DNA of 64,000 bases from Posidonia oceanica (Eukaryota > Streptophyta > Magnoliopsida > Alismatales > Posidoniaceae), in the NCBI GenBank assembly GCA_037176725.1, contig JAZBRS010000044.1, positions 3,286,001 through 3,350,000 on the forward strand, written 5' to 3'. Below are positions 1 through 11,800 of this stretch, in pieces (position 1 is the stretch's first letter; the number at the start of each line of letters is the position of its first letter). The position numbers and the translations under genes are program-made. The notes below the pieces were generated by a model that was not told the DNA's origin, made no database searches, and was given only the letters and a program-made list of their open reading frames with translations.

Positions 1-465
1 AGATTAATGAGTAATGGGTTATTGAATCCTATGCGTCTAAATCTTTCACTTATACTCTAAATTAACAAGTCAGGTTGGATTTCACCAGGACCCATTGGCA
101 TCCCTATCTACACTACATTAAGGCAAAGTGAGACAGGCATCTCACTTCAATATTGAAAACTCTAAGGATTATTATGTCAATCGCCTATCTTTTTAATTCA
201 ACCACTATATTCCACGTCACCCATGCAAAAAATCCGAAGAGTATATGGACATACTCTTCTTGCCGACTATGTAACTAACCTTGTCATAATCAAAACAAAA
301 CTAAATTTGTATATATAAGATTTCTTGGATCGATCTTTTCCTATCCTAATCAAAATTGAACATTATTATCTATCTATAGTACCACTTAACACTGTTCTTG
401 TCATCCTTCTCTTGTAAATAGCAACCAACCCCCATATTTCCATTCACGTCGCCGCCACCCTCACC

Positions 466-647
466 ATGAACCTCTCCTTCTCCCTCCTCCCCTCTTCCTC
501 CTCCTCCGGCGAACAGACCAAACCTTCCCCACACCACCATGCAATTGCACCGCTCAACAACACCTACCTCTACACGTTCACCACCGATGTCCCCTCCTCC
601 ACCACAAGCTACAGCCTCATCCTCCAACCCAAGAAGCCCCTCCCACG
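466..647 (+). pseudogene. MOS2-like first exon, cut off by a hAT element (copy 1)
   Basis: The ATG at 466 opens a frame starting MNLSFSLLPSSSSS, followed by a proline/serine-rich stretch ending SYSLILQPKKPLP. This matches the start of plant MOS2 proteins, which begin M(K)LSFSLPSK and carry a SYGLNLRQK-type motif before the G-patch. MOS2 is a nuclear RNA-binding G-patch/KOW protein needed for innate immunity and microRNA processing. A TATA-like TATATATAAG at about 309-318 lies about 150 bases upstream of the ATG. The frame is broken at 648 by the terminal repeat of a hAT element (TAGGGGCAGAGCTAGG). The rest of the gene resumes near 5650. The MOS2 assignment rests on recalled family motifs, not a database search. 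Confidence 0.6.
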
Positions 648-1024
648 TAGGGGCAGAGCTAGGAATTAAACAAAGAGGGGGTAGTACTTTACATCATATA
701 CATTGACTAAATATAATAAAATTTTATTATAAAAATAAGAATGATTTTTAGAAACAACATGTGCCATTCTTTATCTTTTTCTATAAAGTACCCAAAAATA
801 TATTCAATAAGACAGATATTTGTAAAAAAAGTCCTCAAAAAATAATTTTAGTATTCATGAAGTACCCAAAAATACATCCAATTGTTAGAAAACATAGATA
901 TTTACAGAAACAAGCCCAAAAAGAAAATTTAGTCTTTGATAAAATATCCAAAAGTATATCCATATGTTAGAAACTTGGATATTTATAAAAAATAAAAACC
1001 ATAAATCTTAACTAACTTAGATCT

Positions 1025-3480
1025 TCAGCGAAGTTGAGCCATTCGCTCTGTCACATCACTGAAATCTTCAATCAAGGTAATCGTACTAACGTTCTTGGCA
1101 ATTTCTTTTTCAATATAAACAATCAAGCAATCTGCAAGAAACGTATCTTCCATCTTGTTACGAAGTCGGGTTTTAACACACTTCATAGTCGAGAATGCTC
1201 GTTTAGTGGTTGCAGTTGGAACTGGAAGAGTTAATACAAGACGGATCAATCTATCTATAAGAGGATAGATCTTTGAATTCTCACTTTCCACCAATGCTCG
1301 ACAAAGTTAAGGAAATGTCATTAATTTTTCAAATTGAGGATCATGAAATATATTTTGCTCATAATAACGTAATCGGTAACTTAAATGTCATATCTCTTGA
1401 TTCGTGAAGTCTTGGGGATAAAATTTCTGTGCCAAGTTATAGATATCATCAACTTTAAATGATTTGAAACCATCCTTGGGATCCAAAGCAGCACTTAGAG
1501 TAAGGAGCTCCATTGAATTTTTAGGAAATCTATTATTTAACTCTTGCGACATGAAAATGATGCTCCATTGTGATAGGGTCATTCTGGCGATGAGGTCGAC
1601 CACATCCTGCAGTATATCAAGCATGCAAATCAAGAATCTCCACACCATGTCTTTCACAAAACAATTTTGCATCCTCAAGTAATGAATTCCAATTACATTC
1701 TCTTAACTTTTGAATGAGTTCTTTGGTAGAAAATACTAAACTCATAGAATTTAGAATGTCTTGGGATTTTCTTTGAAGCTCTTAGCAAAGATCATCAGTG
1801 ATCAACAATATTTCTTTCATAAGATGCAATATAAGAATGAATTCAAAAGACATTATTGCATCGAATGTTGCATCTGCATCCGCCTTTTGTGCAAAGCTAC
1901 CTTCATTGATGTTATTTTTTAAAACTGAGCATGTAGCATCAAACATGTCCATCAAGCTACTTATAGCTTTCAAGTGAGTGCTTCATCGAATATCTGCAAT
2001 CCATTGCAAATTTGTCATTTGGTTAAGCACTGTACCAGTCTCAATCTCATCCTCATCCAACAATTGAGCAAATTCAATGGATTAAGCATTATGTAGCTCA
2101 TCAATTCTTTTACTCGAAGCACCAATAATGTTAACAATGGATGCCAACTTGGTGAAAAAAATGTTGTATAGGAATCACCTCCCTACAGGCTACAATCGAT
2201 GCTAATTGGAGCCGATGAGCTAGGCAATGCACATAATATGGATATAGGCATTCATTCAAAAATAAGGCTTGCAAGCCATTCCATTCTCCCCGCATATTGC
2301 TAGCTTTATCATATCCTTAGCATCTAATGTCTAGAACATTGAGATTGTACTTAGAAAGTGCCTCATATATTTCTTTTTTTAAAGTTGTAGAAGAAGTATA
2401 TGATACATGGATGACGTCAAAAAATCGTTCACGAATAAATCCATCTTTATTGACAAATCTAATCACAATAAACATCTGTTCCTTTTTAGACTGATCACAT
2501 GCTTCATCAACAATGATGTAATATTTCGCATCACCAATTTCTTCATGTATAGCATGTTGCACTCCAAATGAAAGAAGGCCAAGAATCTCCTTTTGAATCT
2601 AAGGCGAAGTATATTTGGCATTTCCGGATGCCTTCTTCAAGACTACATTGGTAACATCTTTACGATATGAGGATACCAACTTTATCATCTCGATATAATT
2701 ACCACGATTCTTTGAATTTGGACCTTCATGGTGGCCTCTAAATGCACACCTCTGAAATGCAAGATAACGAATGCAATCAATTGAAGTTTTAAGCCTCAAT
2801 CGATTGTTTGCTATTGCTTGAGAAATTTGTTTATGCCACACATTTTGAATACGTTGCTCTTGATGCATTAGATGTTGACAATATTGCACAGCAGAATTAT
2901 GTTGCGAGCTTAAGTCTTTTCCGATATGACCCAAGAAAGCACATTTCTCTCTACTAACCTTGTTCCAGTTTGAAAATCCTTCAACCGTAAATGCAGTTGC
3001 ACCAAAACGAACATTAGTGCTATTTCTGCTAAAGACAAAACATGAAAGACAAAATGCTGCATTCTTTGATAGTGAGTACTCCAACCAAGATGGAAATAAC
3101 TTGTACCAATTGGGATTGAATCTCCAACGATTCTTACCAAAACCTGTTAATGGATATTCAGGAAGTATTGGTTGGTATGGACAAAGCATGATATAAGTAC
3201 GACGAATATCATAACGTTGATCCATAGGATAATCTCAAATTTAAGGGCTTAGTCCAAGATCACGTGGAAGAGATTTAAGATCCACTCTATTAGACTCAAT
3301 CCTTAGACGTTTCACTAAAAAAGATTCTTCATTTGGAGTATTTTGAATCACTTCACTAGAGATTTTTTTTACAAACGGTAAGCCTCTTCACTAGAGAGTT
3401 GATGGAGGAATTTGTCGCTAAATTTTGAAAAGAACGTTTCTTAAAGAAAGCCTCAATAGTGGAATTTTTAGTTATGTTGA
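1025..3480 (-). pseudogene. hAT transposase pseudogene (TTF/zf-MYM1-like, DUF4371, hAT dimerisation), copy 1
   Basis: Read on the minus strand, an N-terminal piece (about 3480-3226) gives KRLRIESNRVDLKSLPRDLG. A 208-residue open part (3225-2599) has the TTF-type region, with WLEYSLSKNAAFCLSCFVF and GFSNWNK. A DUF4371 part follows at 2562-2317, with ERFFDVIHVSYTSS. Further pieces reach the C-terminal dimerisation domain at 1294-1025, with TLPVPTATTKRAFSTMK and KTRLRNKMEDTFLADCLIVY. In-frame stops (for example at 2599 and 2317) and frame changes break it into at least five segments, so no active transposase can be made. Such proteins cut and paste their element after binding its ends. Confidence 0.88.
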
Positions 3481-3698
3481 CACTAACTTAATCAAAATCA
3501 TAAGTAAACTGAAATTTTATTAATTAATACAAAAAAAATCTCTAATTAAATTATAACAATGGGATATAAAAATGAACAAATTAAAGCATAGTAGGCAAAG
3601 ATATATAGGAACACGATTAATATAGTTATCGTAGGAGAATTAAGATCGCTTTTCTTACATGCAAAACTCAAAGCACGGCCTCCAACAAGTGTTTCACC

Positions 3699-4959
3699 CA
3701 GGGGCGGATCTAGGTGGGGGCTTTGCCCCCACTTGATTTAAACAAAAATACACTATACTATATATATAATTTTGCAAATAGTCCTTATATAAAAACTCAT
3801 TTTCCTTTCTCTCTCCCCATTTTACCCTCTCAACCTCTCCCACGACACTTGCACTCCTCTCTCGCCTCTCGGCCTCTCCCACGTGACGACGGCGAGCCTC
3901 CACAGACACTCAGACACGGTTCTCGGCCTCCTCCATCTGCACCCGCTGGCCGCTGCCTCGACCACATCAGCTCCAGCATCCGCTAGCCGCTACCTCGACC
4001 GCTCCAGCTCGGCACTCTTGACGGAAACCTCGTGCTTGAGTCGAGGACAGGGACGAGCCGACGAGGGCGACCGGTGATAGTCTCAAGTGCTGCTCCTGAC
4101 CTGAATCATGTGCGGACTGCAGAGTTTTTCTGTTCTTGGGGACTTTTGTTGCTGAGTCTCTTCTGAGTTTGTGCAAAGGGGCAAATGGCTTGTTGCTGGT
4201 TCGTGTGCAGAGTTTGTGTGGACTCTTGTTGTCGTTGGTGACTCCGTGACAAATCTGATTGTAGCACAAATTTAGAACAATACACTAGTTTATTGACACG
4301 CACCTTGGCAATTCACAATTTTTCATTGTTCTACTGGTCATTAAAAATATCCTTATTATTTCTTTACATGAATTCCACCAATATGGTTTCTTTCTTCTTA
4401 ATGAGTGTCAAATAAAGAAACTAAGTGCCAACCATATTTCATTACAGTGTTCTGATCAGGCGGAGGAGGTCGGTCGTGGTCGGGGCCTTGTGGTGGAGTC
4501 ACTCAGACACTAGATAACTCAGACACTCAGTGACTTAGACAATGAAATATTTTTGTCAATCTCTTAATTTCGTGTTATTGTCCTTTCTTAATTTAAAACA
4601 ATGAAATGTTTTCTCCTTTCTTAATTTTTTAATATTATTGTCAATTTAAAAAAATTTCATGTTATTGGATGAATGATAATCTAGTGACTTATATTGAGAA
4701 AGATGTATTTGATAATGTTAAAAATGAAGTAATCATGCAATGTTTCCAAAAAATGTATCATCGTCGAGGACAATTGTAATTTTTCCCTTTTTGTTGGAGT
4801 TCTTTTTGGAAAGTTTTTTTTTTATTTTAAGATATGTTGGTAGTTTTTAAAGTTGACATATTTTTGGATTATAATTATAGTGTCAAATGTTTTTTACATC
4901 TACTTTGATAATTTATTTTCTATAGGCCCCACAATGAAAAATTTCTGGCTTCGCCACTG
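3699..4959. mobile_element. Nested non-autonomous hAT element with perfect 8-bp TSD, copy 1
   Basis: The element starts CAGGGGCGGATCTAGG and ends TTCTGGCTTCGCCACTG, a plant hAT pair of ends. It is bounded by the 8-bp direct repeat GTTTCACC at 3691-3698 and 4960-4967. It is 1261 bp long. Inside are a GC- and pyrimidine-rich stretch (about 3830-4080), short CACTCAGACAC-type repeats (about 4497-4540) and AT-rich filler. I see no transposase, so it is non-autonomous. It sits upstream of the decayed hAT gene. Confidence 0.88.
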
Positions 4960-5088
4960 GTTTCACCTCTAACCACCTATTCAAAGAACATCTTAATATA
5001 AGCAATTAAGCATAGATATTTTTTAAAAGTAAAATACAGATACCTCATCCTCAAACCTCTGCTGCAGTGCTGCTCTACATACATTTAA

Positions 5089-5519
5089 TCAGGCCGGCTG
5101 CCGACGGTAGAGAGCGTGCAGCGGAGGAGGGGCAGCAGGACACAGGTCATGGCCTCGTGGGTGTGGAAGGGGGAGGAGGAGAGGGAGCGGAAGAGGGAGG
5201 AGTAGAGACGATGGAGTGGCCTGTGGCCGGCGGTCGGGCGGTGGAGAGCGCGCGACGGAGGAGGGGGAGTCGGGAGCAGGTTGTGGCCTCATGGGTGTCT
5301 GGGTGTGGGAGGGGGAGGAGGAGTGGAAGCGGAAGAGGGGGGAGTAGGCGGTGGTTCTTGTGGGAAGGAGGAGGCCCAGACTCCGTAGCTCCGCCCAGTC
5401 GGCTAGTCGCCCGAAGGAAGGAGGAGGGCTTGTGGGAGGGATGGAGGGCGGAGCGGCGGTGCATGGGGCCGTCAGGGTGTATGAGTTACAGGGTATTTCT
5501 GTTTGGAGAAGGAATTTAG
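5089..5519. repeat. GC-rich imperfect tandem duplication, copy 1
   Basis: Two imperfect units of about 115-135 bp stand head to tail, at roughly 5100-5213 and 5215-5349. Each starts near GCGGAGGAGG, contains TGTGGCCTC/ATGGCCTCGTGGGTGT and ends GGAAGCGGAAGAGG-GGAGTAG. The stretch is far richer in G and C than its AT-rich surroundings. The long open frames across it are low-complexity and occur on both strands, so I do not call a gene. Confidence 0.7.
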
Positions 5520-5649
5520 GTTTGTTTTGTGAATTTGCATATTAGTCTTAAAGTGTTAAAAAAAATTCAAAAGTGGATAATTTACATTGTTCCTCAATTC
5601 TTATATTTTATCGATAAACACTTACAAAAAGATTTTTTGGAAACAAGGG

Positions 5650-6089
5650 GCGTCTACCTTCGAGTGGCGGACGTCCGAGGACCAACGGTTCAAGCTGGAC
5701 ATGGAGACCCTCCCGGACGATCAAGGCATGCATCGACGAGTTCAAGGAAGTGTCCGTCAAGTACATCGCGAGAGCTCTTCTCTTGAAGGGTACGGGTGGA
5801 AGGAAGGCCAAAGCATCGGTAGGATCCCACGAACGGCTTCCAAATTCACGACCACAAGCGGTGGCCGGGGAGGACCGGTCTGGGATTCACTTGCACCTCC
5901 TCCAACAGTGCCAACAAGAAGATGACAAGAGCGTGGTCGGATATAGCAGTGAACTGGGTGACACCCAAGAATAGGGTTAGGGTTGTCGGCAAGAGTGTAG
6001 AAGGAGGTGATAAGTATTACATGAAGAAGGGAGTTGTTACATGGAGTACTTTGGTGACCCTGTTGCTCTTGGGTACTGCTGTGTGTTAG
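5650..6089 (+). pseudogene. MOS2-like G-patch and C-terminal exon remnant (copy 1)
   Basis: Three frames are needed to read this as a MOS2-like protein. The order is EWRTSEDQRFKLDMETLPDD, then IDEFKEVSVKYIARALLLK one frame over, then the G-patch core GYGWKEGQSIG. It then continues in a third frame as IHDHKRWPGRTGLGF. After that comes NRVRVVGKSVEGGDKYYMKK, like the MOS2 KOW-associated segment (VRIVSKxxKGGxLYLKKG), and it runs to a TAG at 6087-6089. At least three frameshifts (near 5725, 5788 and 5850) show it is dead. Both copies share the shifts. The first exon lies at 466-647, so the hAT element separates the two halves. G-patch identification is the firmest part. Confidence 0.6.
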
Positions 6090-6234
6090 CTCTTTGTTGA
6101 TGTTTATTGGTTTGAACGCACGCATAGTTCTTTCATCGATCAGTAGGTTGGAATGACACTCGTTCTTGGAGATAGAGGATTTATGATAATTAGTGTTTGT
6201 GTGTTTTGAGTATATCATGGATGTCAATCATGCA

Positions 6235-7199
6235 TGTTGCATGATGCTCTAGCAATTTCCGTATTTTACGTATCTTAAGTTCATTTGGTTAACCACAAGC
6301 CACGCCTGACTATACTTTATAGTTCCTATTTGCTCTGATTGCAGAAAATTTTGAGTATGAGTATCTAATCACATTTAGCTTTTTAGGTCATTTTGGGAAG
6401 GAGAAAGTGGGAGTGGTTGCCGCAACTTGAATATTCTACCGTAGCAACTTATCTTTTTAAGCATATTTTAAATTTTATGTTCAGCATATTTATTTTGGCT
6501 AAGTACCATCTCTTATTAGTGTTTTTATCGAAATCGAGGAAGGATGTTTCGTAATTAGTACAGCATTTGGACTCGGGCATAAACTGCTGGAAGAAGGTTG
6601 CATCTCAATAGGCAAGGTTCCTACTGTGAAAATATACAACCACAGCAAAATAAATCTCGGAAGACTGTTGACATCGGAAATTTTCATGTATTGCCTCCAG
6701 TAAATATGTGAGAAAATGCCAACAATAGATTTTAGAATCTACAATATCTGAAGACAATGAGGCATGCCTTGCCGTGTGGTTGAAACTTGAAAGTCTGACT
6801 CGGTCCAATTACAGGAGCGAATGGAATTAGTAAGCTTCTTCGTCACTGGTAAATGATATAATATTCAATTTAGATGCTTCTTTTCTTTTACTGATGATCA
6901 ACCTAGATGCTAGTCGTTCGCTTCCAGTGAAACCTTTTGTTATCTACCAATATCAAGTAGTTGAATGTGTGTTGTGACTTTTTTTTTAATTATTTTTTTA
7001 TAATTCATGTTTATTTTGGCATATAAGATATGGATTAATTTCTGAAGAGAAGAGTTGGCAATTATCTGCTTATCAATTGATACATGAGGCATAAATTCAG
7101 TGCCAACCAGCACATAGAAATCTGAAATAAAAAGGGCAGTAATTTATTAAACAAGTATACTTATTTGGTTTAGTTGTTTTTGAAGTTTCATTGCATGGA
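6235..7199. repeat. Block repeated at 53122-54537 (copy 1)
   Basis: The match begins TTGCATGATGCTCTAGCAAT and ends near the motif TTGCATTGCATGG/TTTCATTGCATGG. It holds two unrecognised coding-like pieces on the + strand. One, around 6530-6690, reads FVISTAFGLGHKLLEEG and VKIYNHSKINLGRLL. The other, around 6757-6831, reads EACLAVWLKLESLTRSNYRS and ends in a stop. Copy 2 has about 500 extra bases (53581-54085) between the two pieces. Part of that extra sequence resembles 7677-7860 in copy 1. No family was recognised. Confidence 0.75.
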
Positions 7200-8055
7200 A
7201 CTTGTAGGGGCTCGAGGGCTCCGCCCTCGAAAGACCTACAACTTTTCTTGTAGGTGGTTGATTGGATCTTAGTATCCGTTTATTTAAGGACTTATCTGTA
7301 TCGGGATCCATTTAAGATTACGTCTATATTGGAGTCTATAAATAATCTGTTTGTATTAGAGTTAAGGAGTATCTGGTATTTGGTATTCTGTGTCGTTGTC
7401 CCTCACTATTGTTTACTTGATGCTAGAATAAAAATTGCTTTAGTAACGTGGCCAGGTACGAAGTTCACAGGATCATACTAGCGGAGTCATGATATGGCTA
7501 AAGAAGGACCGAACGAAAGGAATAGACTGATGAAACACCAATTGATAGTGGTAAAAAATGCATCCTTTGGTTGGGAGACTTTACTGAAGAAATTGCAGGT
7601 CCAGACTTCACGATCAAGCCAAGGCTAAAGTTTTCGACCAGGATTTTCAGCGAAGAGTACCAAAACGTAAGGGGACATTGTTGACATTGGAAATTTTCAT
7701 GTATTGTCTCTTGTAAATATGACATGTGTTAAGTCAGTCGTTATGTTCCAGACATGGGATGATTGGTCCTTTGACCAACAGTAGACATGATGATGGGTGG
7801 TTACAGTCGTATGTGGCTTTATAAATATGTGTACAAGAACTGTAAAAAACAACCCATTAATCAATCAAATATCTATTTCTTTTATCTAGCATAGTTTATG
7901 TAGATATATTAAGGAGACCATTCCTCTCTTTGTCAATATCCATTCTATTAGCTTGGCCACTTTATGTTCTCTGGTCTTTAGAGATCTTTGTACATGGATG
8001 TTCTCATTTCTTCTCAAATCTCAAGCCCCAAGCACCACCACTCATGTATTCAACT
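7200..8055. other. No gene: hairpins and a diverged repeat of 53556-53790
   Basis: Two adjacent perfect hairpins lie at 7212-7230 (arms TCGAGGGC/GCCCTCGA) and 7235-7256 (arms ACCTACAA/TTGTAGGT). From 7677 to about 7860 the sequence resembles 53556-53790, with the shared core GGAAATTTTCATGTATT. A short coding-like stretch near 7560-7670 reads FTEEIAGPDFTIKPRLKF, then stops. I recognise no gene. Confidence 0.5.
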
Positions 8056-8665
8056 TGTTGGATAATTGTTCCAAATAATTTAAAAATAAAAATAAAAATA
8101 AAAAACATGATAGCTGCTTTCTTTGCAAGATATTAATCACGAATTTTATTTCCTAAAAAAGAGTAAATATAATTGCATTATCTCTTCTAGATATAAAGAG
8201 AGATAATCTCATATCTCCCCTAGATATAAGGAGAGATAAATTCATATCTCCCTATTTATTAGGAGGGATAAATTTATATCTCCCTATTTATAAGGAGGAA
8301 TAAATCCATCTCTCTAGATACACATGATATGAGATATCATATAAGAGAGAGAGAAAATTGTGTGATAGAATATTCTTGTGGGTAACTACGTAGTTCTCCA
8401 TCTTCTCGTAGAACGAGACAGAGGAAATTGTATGACTTCTCGGACGACGAGAAGGAGACTGATCGTGTACTTCGAGAGGATCGAAGTTTGGCTTTGTTGT
8501 TTTTCTATGAGGAGTAGAAGGAAGGTGTTCCAGCGATGGTTGTTTTGTAGTCGGTTGTGAGTGCATGCATCGCAACTCTTCTTTGCTGGTACCAGGAAGC
8601 GGTTCGGCTAGAACTTGCTACACTATGAGGGTCGAATAACACTTTAAGCATCGGTGTTTGATAAC
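8056..8665 (+). mobile_element. Copia-type LTR remnant with degenerate primer-binding site
   Basis: Starts TGTTGGATAATTGTTCC, a Copia-like LTR start. It contains tandem TATCTCCCTATTTAT-AAGGAG units (about 8180-8310), the last of which could serve as a TATA region. A degenerate primer-binding site, TGGTACCAGG, lies at about 8590. The part from 8366 on recurs almost unchanged at 63553. No coding region of the element follows, because Ogre/Tat-like sequence starts at 8666. Confidence 0.45.
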
Positions 8666-8813
8666 TGTGACCGTCCCGGACCGCTCAGTCACGACGACTT
8701 TCGTGCGCTGCCATAGCTCACGTGCAATCGGACCGTGAGAGGGGGGAAGCTGCGGTCAACAATGAATCCAGGGAGAAAAGCTTGATTCGAAAACACCAGG
8801 AAAACGAGCAAAT
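8366..8813. repeat. Near-identical direct repeat of 63553-64000
   Basis: The offset is 55,187 throughout, and I noticed only one substitution (GAGGAAATTG against GAGAAAATTG). The repeat spans the junction between the Copia-LTR-like piece and the start of the Ogre/Tat-like LTR, so the junction itself was copied. It runs off the window end in the second copy. Confidence 0.9.
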
Positions 8814-11800
8814 AACGCAAAGGAAAATAAATCAAAGACATGGAGTTGCCACCTAATCTATTAAAAACGGGAAGACTAGGAAAATCGTATGAAAACATGC
8901 AAGAAAACTCAAGCAATTTGAAAATATGCCAATCCGATCCAAATGTATATGACACAAGATCAATGCGGTCCAGAGAAAGGATAAGGACTCTTGTTACGTG
9001 CGAGGAAGGTGTTAGGCACCCCTGACACGTCCGAGGAATCGGTCTTTCTTGGCTTTTCCGTTCTTGTATGGCAAATGTTGGCAAGTGAATGCCGATTTAT
9101 ATTCGCCCGAGGGCGGTATGCAAGATGCAATTATAAACCATGCAAAGCTTAGCTAAGTCAAACCAACTTGCTTAATTAAAGTTCAATCAGCATAAAACAA
9201 CAATAAGCAAATCAGGGAGGCATGCTTAAGGCAAAACAAACTAAGTAGATGAATGGCAAGGCGACGGGCCATGGGTTCAGGCCACTGCTTGGATTCTGAA
9301 CTGAGTCACCGGTCACCTGGGCGACCATGCTAGTCGCCTGCAGAACGGCGACAGCATTGGTCGCCGCTCCTACAGGCGGCCAAAGCTCCTGCAGACAGGC
9401 TGGACAGTGACCTTCATCGGCCAAATAAACCATGCAAACATTCATTAAATTTGTAACTAATCATTCAAATCGACAGAGGGCATATCAGAGATTACATTCA
9501 TGCAAACAGGAAGCAAGATGGGTGCCCAGGTGAAGGGATACATCGGAGCAAAGTCTGGCTCGAGGGCAGCCTGATTTGCAGTCTAGTCGCCGCATGCAGT
9601 GGCGCCTGAACTGGCAAACCGACTGCCGGACTTTGTGGCCAAATCCCGCATTGTCAGTGAGGCTAAAAATACAATTAAGCACCTGGGAAGCACGATGGCG
9701 TTCCCAGGAGCACACACATGCATTCAAAAGCGAAAATGGCATTGTGGATCTCTCTCCCCACCTCATGGGTTTCATTGCCGGCAGCCGAGCTTTTCGGCGA
9801 TCATCGAGGTGATCGGGGAAGTCTCAGGCCTACGCACGGCTCACCGGAGGTTTGGGGGAGCTGAGAGGAAGGCGAGGAAAGAAATAGGAACAAAAACCAT
9901 CGACCGGAGGCCCTCAATTGCTTGGCTCGCCGACGTCGGCCATCCACGACGGCGTCCGGCCACGAAGGAGGTGGGGAGCTCATGTGGAGGCACCTAGAAT
10001 GCCGTTGAGCGGTTGGGAAGGTTGGTGGTAGTCCGGCAGAGCTAAGGAGCAAATCAAATCGGGGCGGCTGAGCCTCCCAGGTGCTTCCATGAGTCGCCGG
10101 AGTTCGTGGGCTTCACCGTCGGTGAGCCTGCAAACTCCATTGGAACGCCATGGAGCACGAGAATGGGACCAAGGCAGGTCCAGCGAAGCTAAGAGGGAGC
10201 CAAGGAAGCTCGGGGACGGTCCGTGCCACACACTCAATGGTCGAACGGCCTCACGTGGGCGGCGGACGTCGCCGGAGCCGTGGAAGACAAAGTCAAAACT
10301 TGGGAATTAGATACCCAAAAGCACGGAAAATAATGCCAAAACGATTCCCCTCCAATGAGGAATAAGAAGCATGCAAGGAAGAAGGGGTCAGCTACGTGTG
10401 GGCAGTTGTCTCCTTCGACCCCGGTGAGTCCAAACGACGGCGAGCTCGGACGACAGCGAATGGGGAGAGGGGAATGAGGCACTGGATGCTCGGAAAGTTT
10501 CTCTCTCACACGAGGATTGCTCTGGGATGCTCTGGAATCGGTGAGGGCTCTCGCAAGTGTGTGTGGTGATGTGTGAGAAGGTTGGGTTTGCCGGTTTTGT
10601 TCGGCGAAGGCATTAGCAAGAAGGACGGTGGCAGAGGCATGCTCCGGAGTGGGTGGCCAGAGATGGCGTGCACGGGTGCGAGTGTAGAGAGACTGGCATG
10701 GTAGGTGAGGAGGTGGCGTGCGTGGCGTGGAGCAGGTCGGCAAAGGGCAGTCGGAAGAGTCCAAGCAAGTGCGTGGCGGGAGAGTTCGAAGCTCTACATC
10801 TCACAGTTAGTCACCCCTCACGATCGTGGCTAACTCAGTCACCACTGACATAGGCAACAGCATAGTCGCAACAAGGAACGATGACTGTGCGTGAGATCCA
10901 GTGGGCTGGTCCAGCTGGGCTTGTGTGTTAGGTTTAAATGAGTTGGTTATTGTGGTGGGGTTTGTGGTTTAAAAAAGGGGTTATGGACTTGTGAAAGAAG
11001 AAGGGTTGTGGGCTTTGGTTTTGGAATTAGGTTTAAGTGGAGTGGAGGATTTGGGTTTGAGGTGAGGTTTTGGATGGGGTTTTGGTCGAGTCCGCCGCTT
11101 CCGAAAAGCTTCCAGAAAGATCCACTGAATAATTAGGGTTATCGGCCCAAGGAAAATGCCTGACATTGTGATGGATGTCATCCAGGTAATATGGGTTACC
11201 AAACCGAGGAAGATACCGAGGGCAGCAAAATAAGATGCCCCTAGTATCAGGGGGATGATACCAGGGGACAACCGAAGCACTCCTGGCACCGAAAGGGAGG
11301 TTGGACAGTTATGATTGGTGTCAACCGAGCAGTTAGGACTGCCAGCCTGGAAGAGAAGGAAGATAACATGTCCTCGCCCGAAGAAGCAAGCAAATGGCTA
11401 GAGTTGTGCGAAATAAAAGGGACAAAATTCCTGCATGAAGGAAGAGGGACATCTTTTCTATTGAGAAAGCAAGCAAGAAAAGGGGGCTCACGACAAATGA
11501 TAGGTTTCAAACCCATCGACCGTAAAAGGGGCCAGGCGTGATAAGTTCCAGACTTATCATCCAGAGAGGAGCCAGGTGTGATAAGTTTCAAACTTATCAA
11601 CTGGAGAGAAAGCCAGGTGTGATAAGTTCCAAACTTATCAACTCAAGAAAAATGGGGACGGATAAGTTTCGAACTTATCGACTGCAAAGGATGATTGGTA
11701 TGATAAGTTTCAGGCTTATCAACCAGGATTGGATAAGTTTCGGACTTATTGACCGCAAAGGTTGACTGGTGTGATAAGTTTTCAGGCTTATAAACCAAGA

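Larger units (their letters stand above)
648..5640 (-). mobile_element. Decayed autonomous hAT element, copy 1 (right end uncertain)
   Basis: The left end is a typical plant hAT terminal repeat at 648-663, TAGGGGCAGAGCTAGG here and CAGGGGCAGAGCTAGG in copy 2. The element carries a minus-strand TTF/zf-MYM-type hAT transposase remnant (1025 to about 3480), a nested hAT (3699-4959) and a GC-rich 5' region (5089-5519). I could not find a clean matching right terminal repeat or target duplication before coding-like sequence resumes at about 5650. A partial match, TAGCTCCGCCC, lies near 5384. The right end is therefore inferred. Confidence 0.55.
1..6058. repeat. Segmental duplication, copy 1 (about 6.06 kb)
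   Basis: This stretch matches 37116-43173 base for base apart from scattered substitutions. The offset is 37,115 at every landmark I checked (466, 1025, 1388, 1782, 2599, 3699, 4959, 5067, 5750), so there is no net insertion or deletion. Divergence is roughly 0.5% by eye. The window starts inside the copy, so its true left edge is not visible. The right edge is within a MOS2-like coding remnant. Copy 1 continues into the end of that coding sequence, while copy 2 jumps into LTR sequence. Confidence 0.95.

Noticed and set aside
5376..5396. TAGCTCCGCCC as the right end of the larger hAT element
   Set aside because: Only partly complementary to the left end, with no matching 8-bp flank and no host sequence starting there.
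5067..5519. 150-codon frame in GC-rich DNA (and its copy at 42182-42634)
   Set aside because: Low-complexity Gly/Arg sequence across a tandem repeat, with equally long frames on the other strand.
6040..6089. Hydrophobic tail (TLVTLLLLG) as a membrane anchor
   Set aside because: It is the end of a frameshifted MOS2-like remnant. The family is nuclear and soluble, and the run is only about ten residues.
10234..10764. 176-codon minus-strand frame
   Set aside because: Proline/serine-rich and within GC-rich LTR sequence; no domain, and other frames are open too.
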